Origin: JBFGCT01 sp963825565
GTDB lineage: Bacteria; Actinomycetota; Acidimicrobiia; Acidimicrobiales; Ilumatobacteraceae
Assembly: GCA_963825565.1 (NCBI GenBank)
Contig: CAWGTW010000001.1
Location: 1 to 64,000 of the forward strand
Reading direction: 5' to 3'
DNA length: 64,000 nt
Within the stretch, counting starts at the first letter, position 1. Each line of letters opens with the position of its first letter. Positions 7,229 through 16,836 of this stretch are shown in pieces. The position numbers were made by a program, and so were the translations under genes. The notes below the pieces were generated by a model. It had not been told where the DNA came from, did not search any database, and worked only from the letters and a program-made list of their open reading frames with translations.

Positions 7229-8863
7229 TCAGGAGATCTTCGGGGCGTCGGCGTCGACGAACTGGGTTCGGAGTTCGCGTTTGAGGACCTTTCCGGTGGC
7301 GTTGCGCGGGAGCGCCTCGACGATTGCGATGTCGTTGGGGATCTTGAACTTCGCCAGCCGACTGACGCAGTGCTCGACCACGGTTGCCCGGTCGAGTGTG
7401 ACGCCTGGCTTGAGCGCCAGTACGGCGAGCCCGACCTCGCCCCACTTGTCGTCGGGCACTCCGATGATCGCCGCTTCGGCCACCTCGGGGAGTTGATAGA
7501 GCACGTTCTCGATTTCGGCGGGGTAGACGTTCTCGCCACCGGAGATGTACATGTCCTTCCACCGGTCCACGATGTAGATGAACCCTTCGTCGTCCACGCG
7601 GGCGGCGTCACCCGTCTTGAGCCAACGGCCCTCGAACGCATCGGCGGTCGCATCCGGGCGGTTCCAGTAGCCGGGCGTGATGTTCGGCCCGGCGACCCAC
7701 AACTCACCAATCTCGTCGGGGCCGCAGTCGTCACCGACGTCGTTGACGATCCGAGCTTCCGCGTGCAGCAGCACCTTGCCGGTCGAGCCGATCTTGCGCA
7801 GCGCGTCGCCCGCATCGAGGAAGATGCAGGCCGGGCTGGTTTCGGTCATCCCGAAGCCCTGCATGAGCGAGACACCGCGTTCGAACCAGTTCTCCATGAT
7901 CGTCAACGCGCACGGCGCCCCGCCGACCCCGGCAATTCTCAGGCGCGACAGATCGGTCTCGGCGAAGTCCGGATGCTGCATCATGAACTGGTACGGCGCC
8001 GGCACGGCGAAGAAATGGGTGATGCCCTGGGCCGGGTCGCCCAGCACCCGCAACGTCTCACCCGGATCGAACGCCTTGAGGATCACCACCGTGCCCCCGG
8101 CGTGCAGGACCGGGTTGCAGAAGCAGTTCAACCCGCCGGTGTGGAACAGTGGCAACACGTTCAGGTGCACCGTGTCGAGCCCGATCCCGCCGGGAATGCC
8201 GAGGTTGACGGAGTTCCAGAAGTTCATGCCGTGGGTGATCATCGCCCCCTTCGGCAGCCCCGTCGTTCCCGACGTGTACATGATCGTGATCAGGTCGTCG
8301 TGAGTGAGATCGGCCCGCCCGCCGTCTTGACCGTCGAACCGGGCGAGGACCTGCTCGAACGGGCTGGTCGCCTGGCCGCCGTCGATCGCCAGCAACTCAC
8401 CGATCGAGCAGCGCCGTTGCAGCTCCTCGGCCGCCTCGGCGAACGAGATGTCGTGCACCAGCAACATCGGTGAGCTGTCGTTCAGGATGTACTCGAGTTC
8501 GGTGACCGTCAAGCGCCAGTTCAACAGCACACAGATCGCCCCGCGTCGAGCGCACGCGAACTGGATGTCGAAGTATTCGACCCCGTTGTGCGCCAACACG
8601 CCAACGCGGTCACCGCGCCCGACCCCGATCGAGGCCAGGTATGCAGCCATCGCGTCGATCCGACGGTCGAGCTCGGCGTAGGTGAAGCTGCGTCCGCTCC
8701 CGAGGTCGCGAACAGCCTCCTTGTCGGGTCGTTGCCGGGTGTGATGCGCGATCCAGTCGTAGGCCCGAACCGGCCCATGGCCAACCGGCCGTGGTGACGT
8801 CAACGACGCGACCTGATCCGGATCCGCGACGAATTCCAACGACGGTGCTGCTGATGGTGCCAT
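7229..8863 (-). CDS. AMP-dependent acyl-CoA synthetase/ligase
   Basis: 544 residues of the ANL adenylating superfamily, which activates a carboxylic acid to acyl-AMP and transfers it to CoA. Motifs in order: P-loop-like MYTSGTTGLPKGAM, the GFGMTETSP segment, the hinge (WLKTGDAARVDDEGFIYIVD, then RWKDMYISGGENVYP) and the C-terminal lysine motif LPRNATGKVLKREL. The organisation fits medium/long-chain or aromatic acid ligases; substrate cannot be read. The start is the ATG preceded by GAAGAGG. The racemase-family remnant follows directly. Confidence 0.9.
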   Translation of the reverse strand: MAPSAAPSLEFVADPDQVASLTSPRPVGHGPVRAYDWIAHHTRQRPDKEAVRDLGSGRSFTYAELDRRIDAMAAYLASIGVGRGDRVGVLAHNGVEYFDIQFACARRGAICVLLNWRLTVTELEYILNDSSPMLLVHDISFAEAAEELQRRCSIGELLAIDGGQATSPFEQVLARFDGQDGGRADLTHDDLITIMYTSGTTGLPKGAMITHGMNFWNSVNLGIPGGIGLDTVHLNVLPLFHTGGLNCFCNPVLHAGGTVVILKAFDPGETLRVLGDPAQGITHFFAVPAPYQFMMQHPDFAETDLSRLRIAGVGGAPCALTIMENWFERGVSLMQGFGMTETSPACIFLDAGDALRKIGSTGKVLLHAEARIVNDVGDDCGPDEIGELWVAGPNITPGYWNRPDATADAFEGRWLKTGDAARVDDEGFIYIVDRWKDMYISGGENVYPAEIENVLYQLPEVAEAAIIGVPDDKWGEVGLAVLALKPGVTLDRATVVEHCVSRLAKFKIPNDIAIVEALPRNATGKVLKRELRTQFVDADAPKIS

Positions 8864-9077
8864 GTGCTCTTCCTCTTCTTCTTCTCGGGCAGTGTGCAGC
8901 GCCCATCCTGCGGCCAGTGCCCGCAACGTTCCCGGTGAGGTGAGACCACCACATGATCCCGTGCGGGTGCGAGCCAGAGCAGAGGTGGCGCTGGTATGGC
9001 GTCGTCCTCCGCGGGCGGCCGTCCTGAGGTGGACGGTGCGCCCGGGAAAGAGGGCTGTCTTCGCGAGGTGTCGTCGG

Positions 9078-9401
9078 TCAGGTCCCCGGGGCCCGGTAGG
9101 CGGGTGACTTCTTCACTGCGGCGTCGACTTCTTCAGGCGTGAGCAGCGGGATGGAACTGACCGAGTCGGTTGCGCCGGTCGAAGCGACCGTCATGGCGAT
9201 GGCGGCGAGGCTGACCTCGTCGGGAAGGTCGCAGATGATGGTGATGTCTTGGTGACCAAAGCTGAAATAGACCGATTCGACGGTTCCGCCGACGCCGGCG
9301 GCGAGTGCTTCGACCGCAGCTTTACGGCTGGTCCCGCCGTCGGCGAGCAGACCTTTCATGCCGTCGGAGGAGTAGTTCGCACTGATCATGTACTTGGCCA
9401 T
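9078..9401 (-). CDS. GYD domain protein
   Basis: 107 residues starting MAKYMISANYSSDGMKGLLA, then RKAAVEALAAGVGGTVESVY and FSFGHQDITIICDLPDEVSL. This matches the GYD family, small ferredoxin-like proteins of unknown function named after a Gly-Tyr-Asp motif; that motif reads GHQD here. The start is chosen by an AGGGGGG site. The gene is divergent from the AfsR-type regulator, whose start is 195 bp away. Confidence 0.8.
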   Translation of the reverse strand: MAKYMISANYSSDGMKGLLADGGTSRKAAVEALAAGVGGTVESVYFSFGHQDITIICDLPDEVSLAAIAMTVASTGATDSVSSIPLLTPEEVDAAVKKSPAYRAPGT

Positions 9402-9595
9402 CGAGGCCCCCTTTGCGTTGGGCCGGACCTTGTTGACCGGCATGACGCCGACGATTTCACAACGCGGTGAGATCTCACCCAGATCTTGGCGAGACCAACG
9501 AGAATCCTGACGATCGACGGTGAAGTGCTCCAGTCGTGCGGCGCCTAGCATTCGTGGATGGGGCTCAGACCGAAGACCACGGGGGCCGACAGCTC

Positions 9596-12500
9596 ATGGG
9601 GCTGAGCTACTCCGTCCTCGGTCCACTCGAGGTGCGCGACGGCGAATGCCTCGTGCCGCTGACGCGTGCAAAGGACCGGGTGCTGCTCGCGACGCTCCTG
9701 ATTCGCGCCAATCAGGTCGTGTCAACCGATCAGCTGCTCGAGGTGCTGTGGGGCGACAACCCCCCGGCGTCCGGGGCCAAAGCATTGCAGTTCCACATCT
9801 CGTCGCTGCGCGACGTACTGAATCCTGGCCGCACTGGCAGTGCGAGTACGTGCCTGCAGACTCGGTCTCCGGGTTACGTGCTCGAAACAGCCACGCACGA
9901 CATCGACGCGCACCGCTTCCGCCAGCTGGTCGACCATGCGCGCACCGTGTTGTCATACGACCCAGTCGAAGCTCGACGGTGGCTCTCGGAAGCTCTGGCA
10001 CTGTGGCGGGGTCCGGCCCTTGCCGACTTCGCGTTCGCAGACTTTGCTGCGGCCGAGATTCGCAGCTTGGAGGAGGAACGGCTGGCGGCCAGCGAAATGT
10101 TGTACACCGCCGAGCTGGCCCTTGATCACCATGTCGATGTGATTCCTCGATTGTCTTCTCTTGCCACCGAGCATCCGTATCGCGAGAAGCTTCACGCGCT
10201 GCTGATCACCGCGCTGTACCGGTCGGGACGGCAAGCCGACGCCCTCGAAGTCTCCCAGGATCTGCGTCGGCGACTTCGTGACGAACTCGGCCTCGATCCA
10301 TCGCCCGAACTGGTTGCCCTGGAATCCGACGTGCTGCTCCAGAGCGCGTCACTTCTGCCTCCCTCGGTCTCGGAACAGGACATTCTCGAACACCGAACGA
10401 CGTCGGCGCCCGTCACGACCGGATCGCCACGACGCCTCGGCAACCTGCCGCTCGCCCTCGACTCGTTCGTCGGACGCGAGAGCGAGCTGGCCGAGATCGA
10501 GGGGCTCATGAAGCGGCACCGCCTAGCGACACTGGCCGGTCCGGGCGGGACTGGGAAGACGCGTCTCGCCGTGGAGGTGACGCGGTCGCTGACGGAACGC
10601 TTCGCCGATGGGTCCTGGTTCATCGCGCTCGCATCCGTCGGTTCGTCGGGACTCGTCCCCACTGCCATGGCGGAGCCGTTCGGGCTGCGGCCGAGTGAGC
10701 TCGAAGTCGACGAGCTGCTCGTGCAACACCTCCGGCACCGGCAGGCACTGCTCGTCGTCGACAACTGCGAGCACGTGCTGGACGGCGCCACCGAGATGGT
10801 GCGTCGGATCCTCGAGGCGGCACCCGAGGTCACCATCCTCGCCACGTCGCGAGAACCGCTGGGACTGCCCGGCGAGGCAGTCCTCCGGGTACCGACCCTC
10901 GGGCTCGAGCCGACCGGATCTGGTCGGTCTCCGGCCGTCGAGCTGTTCGTCGAGCGGGCCGAAACGGCCCGGGTCGGCTGGTCGCCGAACGACGAGGATC
11001 TCGCCGCCATCGCGGCGGTCTGTGATCGGTTGGCCGGGATCCCGCTCGGGATAGAGCTCGTGGCGGCACGGATCCGCAGCATGACACCGACCGAGATCCT
11101 GGAGGTGCTCGACTCGTCGGGCACCACCCGGTTCGCCTCGATCAGGTCCGAGTTCGAACGCAACCGGACGCTCGATGCGACGATCGACTGGTCGTTCCAG
11201 TTGCTCGCCGAACCCGAACGTCGGGTGTTCCGGCGACTGGCATTGTTCGCCGGCACGTTCGACCTGGCTGCCGCCCGATCGGTCTGCAGCTGCAGCGAGA
11301 TCGATCAACTCGGGGTGGCGGAGAGCATCGATGCACTCGTGGACCGGTCGTTGGTCGTCGCCGAGCACGATGCCGACGGGACCCGCTTCCGGCTGCTGGA
11401 ACCGATCCGCCAGTGGGCGCTGGGGCGGCTTGCTGAGGTCGGCGAGGTCGACTACGTCCGGCGTCGGCACGCCGACTGGTATACGGATCTCGTCGACGGC
11501 CTGGCTCCGATGACGATGGGGCACGAGCAGGCCTCGGCGTTCCGGAGGATCCGTGCCGACTACCCGAACATCCGGTTGGCCTTCGAGACCCTCGTCGAGT
11601 GCGATGAGCCCAACGGTTACCTCGATCTGGCCTTCGGCCTGTACTGGTTCTGGGCCCACGAGGGTCTGCACCTCGAGGGATACGAGAGGTGTCTGCGGGG
11701 GCTCGATCTGGCCGCAGGGTCGGGGGGCGATCTACGGCGCCAGGCTCGGGTTGCGTTGGTGGGCACCAATTGCGGGGCGTGGACCGGGCGGCCCTCAGCG
11801 CTCGACATCGCCGACAGGTTCGAGGAATTGGCGGCAGAACTCGGGACGGATCACGCCATGGGCTGGGCCCTGCTGATGCGGGGCGCCGTCGCGCTCAATC
11901 TCGAAGGTACCGAGAACGGCCGTGCCGGCGCCTTCCTGGAGGCGGCACGGGAGCGGCTGGATGCTCGAGATGAGTCGACCTGGTTCGATCCGCGTTGGGA
12001 GCGAGCGATCCAGCTCCTCATGTATGCGGCGACGCTTCCCATTGGGCCGGCTCGCGTCGAGGAGTTCGAAGAGGCCGCCGACCTCTTCGAGACCGTGGGG
12101 GACTCCGCCGGGCTGGCCATGCACTATGCCCAGAGTCTGCAACTCGTCGAGTTGCTCGGCGAGGAGCGGACGACGGACCTGATGCACAAGGGCATGTCGA
12201 TCACCACGTCGCCCAGCTGGGCGAGTCGCTGCCGCTCCCGGGCCGGCCTCTTGCACCAACGACGAGGGGATCACATCGCTGCCGTGGCGGAACTCGACGC
12301 GGCACTCCGCTACGAGATCGACATCGGGGACACCCGATTCGGCCGGGATGCCCGACCGCTCGCCGTCTCGCTCGGGGAGATCGGCCGCCTGCACGAGGCA
12401 GAGCAGCTGATGTTGCAGGTGATCGATGTCGGACTGCAGGACTTCAACGAGACCGAGCCGCTCTACACGCTCGCCGCTGTGGCGTCCCTCCTGGTGGTGC

Positions 12501-12751
12501 GGGGCGACGACGAGCTCGCCGCGCAGGCGCTCGGCCGAGCGGGTGGTCAACACGATCCCTACGTCGTGTATCCGGCCCGGACCAGGGCCCGTCTGGTGGA
12601 GCGGCTGGGCGAGGACGCCGTCGCCGCCCTCGAGGAAAAGGGTGCGAAGCTCGACCCCGCGAGCCTCCTCGACCGCGTCCGCTCGATGCTCGCCCCCGGA
12701 ACTCCAGGCAGTTCCCTGGGCTCGGCTTCCGGCATCCCACACGCTCGATAA
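9596..12751 (+). CDS. AfsR/SARP-type transcriptional regulator with NB-ARC ATPase and TPR-like C-terminus
   Basis: 1051 residues in the AfsR arrangement. The N-terminal OmpR-like DNA-binding domain spans roughly residues 1-90 (SYSVLGPLEVRDGECLVPL). The bacterial transcriptional activator domain runs to about 245, ending in RRRLRDELGLDPSPEL. An NB-ARC-type ATPase follows, with Walker A GPGGTGKT, Walker B LLVVDNCEHV and LATSREPLGLPGEAV, and then a long helical repeat region. Such proteins activate neighbouring operons in response to a signal sensed by the ATPase/repeat part. A GTG 60 bp upstream is an alternative start, but the chosen ATG begins at the usual domain edge. No obvious biosynthetic operon adjoins it. 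Confidence 0.9.
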   Translation: MGLSYSVLGPLEVRDGECLVPLTRAKDRVLLATLLIRANQVVSTDQLLEVLWGDNPPASGAKALQFHISSLRDVLNPGRTGSASTCLQTRSPGYVLETATHDIDAHRFRQLVDHARTVLSYDPVEARRWLSEALALWRGPALADFAFADFAAAEIRSLEEERLAASEMLYTAELALDHHVDVIPRLSSLATEHPYREKLHALLITALYRSGRQADALEVSQDLRRRLRDELGLDPSPELVALESDVLLQSASLLPPSVSEQDILEHRTTSAPVTTGSPRRLGNLPLALDSFVGRESELAEIEGLMKRHRLATLAGPGGTGKTRLAVEVTRSLTERFADGSWFIALASVGSSGLVPTAMAEPFGLRPSELEVDELLVQHLRHRQALLVVDNCEHVLDGATEMVRRILEAAPEVTILATSREPLGLPGEAVLRVPTLGLEPTGSGRSPAVELFVERAETARVGWSPNDEDLAAIAAVCDRLAGIPLGIELVAARIRSMTPTEILEVLDSSGTTRFASIRSEFERNRTLDATIDWSFQLLAEPERRVFRRLALFAGTFDLAAARSVCSCSEIDQLGVAESIDALVDRSLVVAEHDADGTRFRLLEPIRQWALGRLAEVGEVDYVRRRHADWYTDLVDGLAPMTMGHEQASAFRRIRADYPNIRLAFETLVECDEPNGYLDLAFGLYWFWAHEGLHLEGYERCLRGLDLAAGSGGDLRRQARVALVGTNCGAWTGRPSALDIADRFEELAAELGTDHAMGWALLMRGAVALNLEGTENGRAGAFLEAARERLDARDESTWFDPRWERAIQLLMYAATLPIGPARVEEFEEAADLFETVGDSAGLAMHYAQSLQLVELLGEERTTDLMHKGMSITTSPSWASRCRSRAGLLHQRRGDHIAAVAELDAALRYEIDIGDTRFGRDARPLAVSLGEIGRLHEAEQLMLQVIDVGLQDFNETEPLYTLAAVASLLVVRGDDELAAQALGRAGGQHDPYVVYPARTRARLVERLGEDAVAALEEKGAKLDPASLLDRVRSMLAPGTPGSSLGSASGIPHAR

Positions 12752-12773
12752 TGCCGCTCGGGATTGCACCTGT

Positions 12774-12828
12774 GATGCCATTTCGAACGCCCGACTTCGG
12801 CCCTGATGCGACATCACGAAATGGCGTC
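12774..12828. repeat. Inverted repeat, 12-bp arms, downstream of the AfsR-type gene
   Basis: GATGCCATTTCG (12774-12785) and CGAAATGGCGTC (12817-12828) pair with one mismatch around a 31-nt loop. It lies between the converging AfsR-type and ATP-grasp genes. The loop is long and no T-run follows, so it is a poor intrinsic terminator. A recombination or transposon scar is possible. Confidence 0.4.
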
Positions 12829-12870
12829 CCCAGGCAGGCGGGAGGTGCGAAATTGACGCGTGAACCCGAG

Positions 12871-13719
12871 TCACACCTGAGAGATGATGGATGCAGCGAA
12901 CCGATCCGGGGCCGAGGGATCTTCGTTTAGGAAAAGCGCTGGTTCGACGAGCTCCAGCTCCATGACGACCGGACCGTCGGCCGTGTCGACGAGGTCGACG
13001 CGTGCGTAGGTGCAGCGACCAGGCGCCACCGCCAAAGCGGCACGCGCGACTGCGATCTCGCCGGAGGTGGCCTGGTGGCGATGAACGCTTCCACCGTGGT
13101 GATCCTGGACCCGATACTCGCCTGCGAGCGGCACCTTGCGAACCGAGTGGCTGAGATCGCGTCCTGCGAACAACAGCGATCTCTCTCCGCGGTCGAGAAC
13201 AGACGACACGAATGGCTGCACGAGCACATCACCGGACAACGCCAGATGTGCCAGATGAGCGGCCAGACCGGCGTCGTCGGCAGCAGCTCGCATCGCGCCG
13301 ATCGCACCGATCGAGACGGCGGGCTTCACCACGAGCTCGAGCGACCCCGGGAAGAGTGCCGGGAGGTCTGAGAGCGCGCTTGCCTTCGCCACCACGACGG
13401 TGGGCACGGTCGGCACACCGCGTTCGATGAGTTCGGTGAGGTACCGCTTGTGGGTGTTCCAACGCAACACGGACGCGGGGTTGACCAGACACGAGACGGA
13501 CTCCACGGCATCCGCCCACGACAAGAACTCGTCGAGCCGCTCGAAGTAGTCCCACGCCGAGCGCACCACCACCAGATCAACCGACGACCAGTCGAACTCG
13601 GCGTCCCACGCAAGCACCTGTGAGCGCACGCCGCGCTGCTCGAGCGCAGTCACCAGCAGATGTGACTCTGGGTCCGGCTTCGGCATCGACGAAGCCGTCA
13701 CCAGCACAATGGTCTTCAT
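12871..13719 (-). CDS. ATP-grasp domain protein
   Basis: 282 residues. The N-terminal part reads MKTIVLVTASSMPKPDPESH with a Rossmann-like segment (VDLVVVRSAWDYFERLDEFL). The ATP-grasp core follows, with VVKPAVSIGAIGAMRAA and the nucleotide- and metal-binding end VVMELELVEPALFLNED. The closest look is to glutathione-synthetase or RimK-like ligases, which join a carboxylate to an amine using ATP. Substrates are not evident. It is convergent with the AfsR-type gene and has no obvious partner. Confidence 0.8.
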   Translation of the reverse strand: MKTIVLVTASSMPKPDPESHLLVTALEQRGVRSQVLAWDAEFDWSSVDLVVVRSAWDYFERLDEFLSWADAVESVSCLVNPASVLRWNTHKRYLTELIERGVPTVPTVVVAKASALSDLPALFPGSLELVVKPAVSIGAIGAMRAAADDAGLAAHLAHLALSGDVLVQPFVSSVLDRGERSLLFAGRDLSHSVRKVPLAGEYRVQDHHGGSVHRHQATSGEIAVARAALAVAPGRCTYARVDLVDTADGPVVMELELVEPALFLNEDPSAPDRFAASIISQV

Positions 13720-13878
13720 CGCCCCATTGAAGCTGACGCCCAACGCAAGATGACCTCCACGGGGATCGTGACCGTTGGTCCCCCATGCACCACCAGATAA
13801 TCAGCGCCCGATAACCCAAACCCGGCAGCTCGACAACCGCCGCAGAACGGCCCTTACGTGACGATTCTTCTATGTTCG

Positions 13879-14943
13879 TCAAGTGGTGATTTCGGGTCCC
13901 GTGGGGTGCTCGAGGAGTCGCCAGACTTGGCGGGCGATGTAGCGCTTGACGCAGCGGGTGATCTCGCGATCTGTTCGGCCTTCGGCTCGTCGCCGAGCCC
14001 GGTAGGCGATGGTGTCCGGGTCGCAGCGAGAGCGGGTCATGGCGACGATGTAGAGCGCGTGGTTCAGCTGGCGATCGCCGTATCGGTTGAGTCGATGACG
14101 AGTCTGTTCCTGGCCGGAGGTCGCCGGAAGCGGAGCGACACCACCCAGACGTGCGAACGCTGCTTCGTTTCGGCAGCGACCAGGATGGGACCACGCGATG
14201 TAGAACGCCGCCGCGGTGACATGGCCGATACCTGGTTGATCGCTGAGTTGTGGGGCGACATCTTTCAGGAGGCTCCGGATAGCGGAGTCGTGAGTCTTGA
14301 TCTCGTCGGTGAGATGCTGGACTCGCCGAGCGAGGCAGCGCAAGGTGCTGCGGGTGGAAAGCTCAGCGACGGGACGTTGCTTGGAGTCGCGCATCGCCGC
14401 GCATCTCTTGATGAGTGCTCTGGTGGTGAGACCGCGTAGCTCGCTGCGCAGCGAGTCGTCCGAGGTCACCAAGAGTGCTTTGAGTTCATTGATCGCAGCG
14501 GTGCGCGCTCGGACTGCTCCTGCCCTGGTCACGGTATGCACGCGCAGGGCCTCGCGGTGCCCGTCGTGGATGCGTGGCTGATGCAGGCGTTTGCGTCCGA
14601 GGACTTCGCGGGCGGCTCGAACTGCGTCGAGTTCGTCGGTCTTCGCGCCGTCTTTGGTCGCTCGCTGGTGGGGTCGGTCGAACTCGATGACCCATTCGCC
14701 CGAACGGGTCAGCGCGGCGGTCAAGCCTCGCCCGTAGCTGGCGGTGCCCTCCACGGCCCACGCTCGCTCACCGGCTTCGGTGTGGGCGTCGGCCCAGTCG
14801 AATGCTTCGTTGTAGCCGTCGCTGTTCGCTGCGAACCGTTCGGTCGCGATGACGCCGGTGGTGTGGGCATCAACGATGGCGGCGGTGATCCAGTCTCGGT
14901 CGGGGTCGATGCCGATGACATGGTCGACCAGTTCTGCAAGCAT
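13879..14943 (-). CDS. IS110-family transposase
   Basis: 354 residues with both IS110 domains. The N-terminal DEDD (RuvC-like) part shows GIDPDRDWITAAIVD, AVEGTASYGRGL and AKTDELDAVRAA. The C-terminal Transposase_20 part shows LSDQPGIGHVTAAAF, FARLGGVAPLPATSGQ and HRLNRYGDRQLNHALY. The start follows an AAGGAGG site. IS110 elements lack clear terminal inverted repeats, so I cannot place the ends; recent work shows related elements use a structured RNA from the element's end, which would lie in the 15.0-15.2 kb or 13.75-13.87 kb flank. The gene looks intact. Confidence 0.92.
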   Translation of the reverse strand: MLAELVDHVIGIDPDRDWITAAIVDAHTTGVIATERFAANSDGYNEAFDWADAHTEAGERAWAVEGTASYGRGLTAALTRSGEWVIEFDRPHQRATKDGAKTDELDAVRAAREVLGRKRLHQPRIHDGHREALRVHTVTRAGAVRARTAAINELKALLVTSDDSLRSELRGLTTRALIKRCAAMRDSKQRPVAELSTRSTLRCLARRVQHLTDEIKTHDSAIRSLLKDVAPQLSDQPGIGHVTAAAFYIAWSHPGRCRNEAAFARLGGVAPLPATSGQEQTRHRLNRYGDRQLNHALYIVAMTRSRCDPDTIAYRARRRAEGRTDREITRCVKRYIARQVWRLLEHPTGPEITT

Positions 14944-15224
14944 GGTGATTGGTGCCTCCTTGTGAGCGCTGAATAGGTCAGTGCCGGCCTGGGAGGAAAC
15001 TGCTACGACAGGACTGTGATGGGTCACACCCGATGAGGGTGGACAGGCTTCTGATCAGGACAGCAACAGCGGCCAGGCCGGCACCGGCGACCACAGCGGA
15101 CGAATCGCCACAAGTGCACCAACCCAACCGGTCGGGCAACGAGATAATCGGGTCACGCTGGGTCACCGGCACCAACACTGGCCGATCCTTGAACCGGCTC
15201 GATCGATACTCACAGCGAGATAAT

Positions 15225-15259
15225 CCCGTCCCGGTCCCCGGCGTTCAGGGACGGATGGG
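15225..15259. repeat. Palindromic spacer element, copy 1
   Basis: CCGTCCC at 15226-15232 pairs with GGGACGG at 15248-15254, enclosing the shared motif CCCCGGCGTTCAGGGAC (15236-15252). It is the first of five similar elements that separate single small genes between 15.2 and 18.5 kb. The stretch 14944-15224 otherwise shows no gene. Confidence 0.5.
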
Positions 15260-15261
15260 AA

Positions 15262-15708
15262 TCAGTCCGCCTCGGCAGACCAGGCAATGGCGGGAGGATC
15301 TACCCGTGCGCAGCGTGGTCCTCCGTCGTCACCAGTGAGGTCGACGCAGGCGAGGAGGCGGCCAATGTCTACAGCCGTGCGCATCACCGGTGCATCGACC
15401 CGGTTGAGCATCAGCTTGGCCCTGCGGAACATCTCGAAGTTGTTGTCCGGTCCAACGTCGCCCCAGGTCAGGTAGACGAATCGATCACCGGACTTACCCT
15501 GCACGGCGGGCCCGCGGAAGTCGAGCGCTCCGTTGCGCTCGACCACATCGATGTCGATGTCCCACCGCGCGTCGGTCGCATCAGCGCGGGTCAGCTCGAA
15601 CGGATCGCGCCGAAGCTGGACACCGACGTGGACGTTGTTCATTGTCGAACCGTCGGGTCGCCAGAAGGTGCGACCAGGCAGGTTGGAGCCGACGATGGAG
15701 ACTCGCAT
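15262..15708 (-). CDS. DUF5990 family protein
   Basis: 148 residues beginning MRVSIVGSNLPGRTFWRPDG and continuing NNVHVGVQLRRDPFELTRAD, the opening pattern of the DUF5990 family, which has no known function. The remaining sequence includes FRGPAVQGKSGDRFVYLTWG and RRAKLMLNRVDAPVM. It is a lone gene between two palindromic spacer elements and divergent from the DinB/ankyrin gene. Confidence 0.75.
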   Translation of the reverse strand: MRVSIVGSNLPGRTFWRPDGSTMNNVHVGVQLRRDPFELTRADATDARWDIDIDVVERNGALDFRGPAVQGKSGDRFVYLTWGDVGPDNNFEMFRRAKLMLNRVDAPVMRTAVDIGRLLACVDLTGDDGGPRCARVDPPAIAWSAEAD

Positions 15709-15742
15709 GACGTCGAGTCTTCCACGTGAACCCCTGACCAGG

Positions 15743-15812
15743 TCCTGGCGTTCGGGGGCGCTTGGGCACGATGGCAATGGGCTGGCCACCAAGCTGTTCG
15801 AACACGCCAGGA
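15743..15812. repeat. Palindromic spacer element, copy 2
   Basis: TCCTGGCG (15743-15750) pairs with CGCCAGGA (15805-15812), and inside it GCTTGG (15760-15765) pairs with CCAAGC (15789-15794). The left arm continues into the shared motif TCCTGGCGTTCGGGGGC. It lies between the DUF5990 and DinB/ankyrin genes. Confidence 0.55.
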
Positions 15813-15860
15813 GACGCCCACGCTCTGGCTCACGCGGCGAACGTACGTAGTCTCGCCGTC

Positions 15861-16760
15861 ATGCTGCATACGACTGAGGAGCTGAAGCGCTTGTCCGACG
15901 CCGTTTGGGAGCGCACCCGGCGGCGACTCGAGGGCCTCACGGATGAGGAGTACCGCTGGGAACCCGCACCAGGATGTTGGTCGATCCGAAAGCGACGGGA
16001 CGGTACGTCGTTTCACGAGTGGGCGCCGGTTGTTCACCCCGACCCGTTCACGACGTTGGCCTGGCGCCTGTGGCATCTGATCGACATGTACGGCGAGGAT
16101 CGAGCGCCGCGGTGGCTGGACGTGCCGCCCCAAGGCGAGGCGGTTGGACTGGACGCGCCGGACCCCACACCACCGGCCACGGCGTCCGACGCGTTGGATC
16201 AGCTCGACCGCGCTCACGCGCGTTGGGATGCGCACCTCGCCCTGGTGGACGACGAGCGGCTCGGCGCTCTGATCGGTCCTGTCGGCGGTGAGCACGGCGA
16301 CGGCACTCGAGCCGGCTACGTCCTGCACATGCTCGATGAGTTCATCCACCACGGCGCGGAGATCTCGATGCTGCGTGATCTGTATCGGTGGCAGCGACCG
16401 ATCAGCGCTGACCCGTTGACCGAGCGGGCGATCCGGGGCGATGACTCGTTGCTCGCCGACATCGCGTCCGTCGATGCTGGGACCGCATCAGCGTTGCTGA
16501 GCACTGCAGCAAGCTTTGGGCGGTGGGCGCTTGTCGAGGAGTTGGTCGACCATGGCACTGCTCCCGCCGTCTCAGGGCGTACGCCAGCACACGCCGCTGC
16601 CGGCGCCGGCGAACTCGACCTGCTCCGCAAGCTCGTCGATCTCGGCGCCGACCTCGGCGCCCGCGACGACGACTTCAATTCCACGCCGCTCACATGGGCC
16701 CGGTTCATGCGACGCGAACACGTCGTCGCATGGTTGGAGGGACAGAACGCTCCCGAGTGA
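15861..16760 (+). CDS. DinB-like domain fused to ankyrin repeats
   Basis: 299 residues. Residues 1-180 form a DinB/DUF664-type four-helix domain (MLHTTEELKRLSDAVWERTR, EFIHHGAEISMLRDLY). In this superfamily histidines bind a metal and some members are thiol-dependent transferases. Residues 190-295 hold about three ankyrin repeats, such as GRTPAHAAAGAGELDLLRKL and DFNSTPLTWARFMRREHVVA, which normally bind proteins. The combination is uncommon and the partner is unknown. It is one of several unrelated single genes separated by palindromes. Confidence 0.8.
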   Translation: MLHTTEELKRLSDAVWERTRRRLEGLTDEEYRWEPAPGCWSIRKRRDGTSFHEWAPVVHPDPFTTLAWRLWHLIDMYGEDRAPRWLDVPPQGEAVGLDAPDPTPPATASDALDQLDRAHARWDAHLALVDDERLGALIGPVGGEHGDGTRAGYVLHMLDEFIHHGAEISMLRDLYRWQRPISADPLTERAIRGDDSLLADIASVDAGTASALLSTAASFGRWALVEELVDHGTAPAVSGRTPAHAAAGAGELDLLRKLVDLGADLGARDDDFNSTPLTWARFMRREHVVAWLEGQNAPE

Positions 16761-16780
16761 CCGTGATCCGTCTTCGTACT

Positions 16781-16824
16781 GGGACGCACCGATGAGGTGC
16801 CGCCCGGTCCCGGCGGTTGGGGGC
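16781..16824. repeat. Palindromic spacer element, copy 3
   Basis: GGGAC (16781-16785) pairs with GTCCC (16807-16811), and GCACC (16786-16790) with GGTGC (16796-16800), followed by the shared motif GTCCCGGCGGTTGGGGGC (16807-16824). It sits between the converging DinB/ankyrin and methyltransferase genes. Confidence 0.55.
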
Positions 16825-16836
16825 AGCGAGTGATGG

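Noticed and set aside
9415..9424. An attC-like GTTGGGC core near the GYD gene
   Set aside because: An isolated seven-base match without a paired partner; expected by chance.
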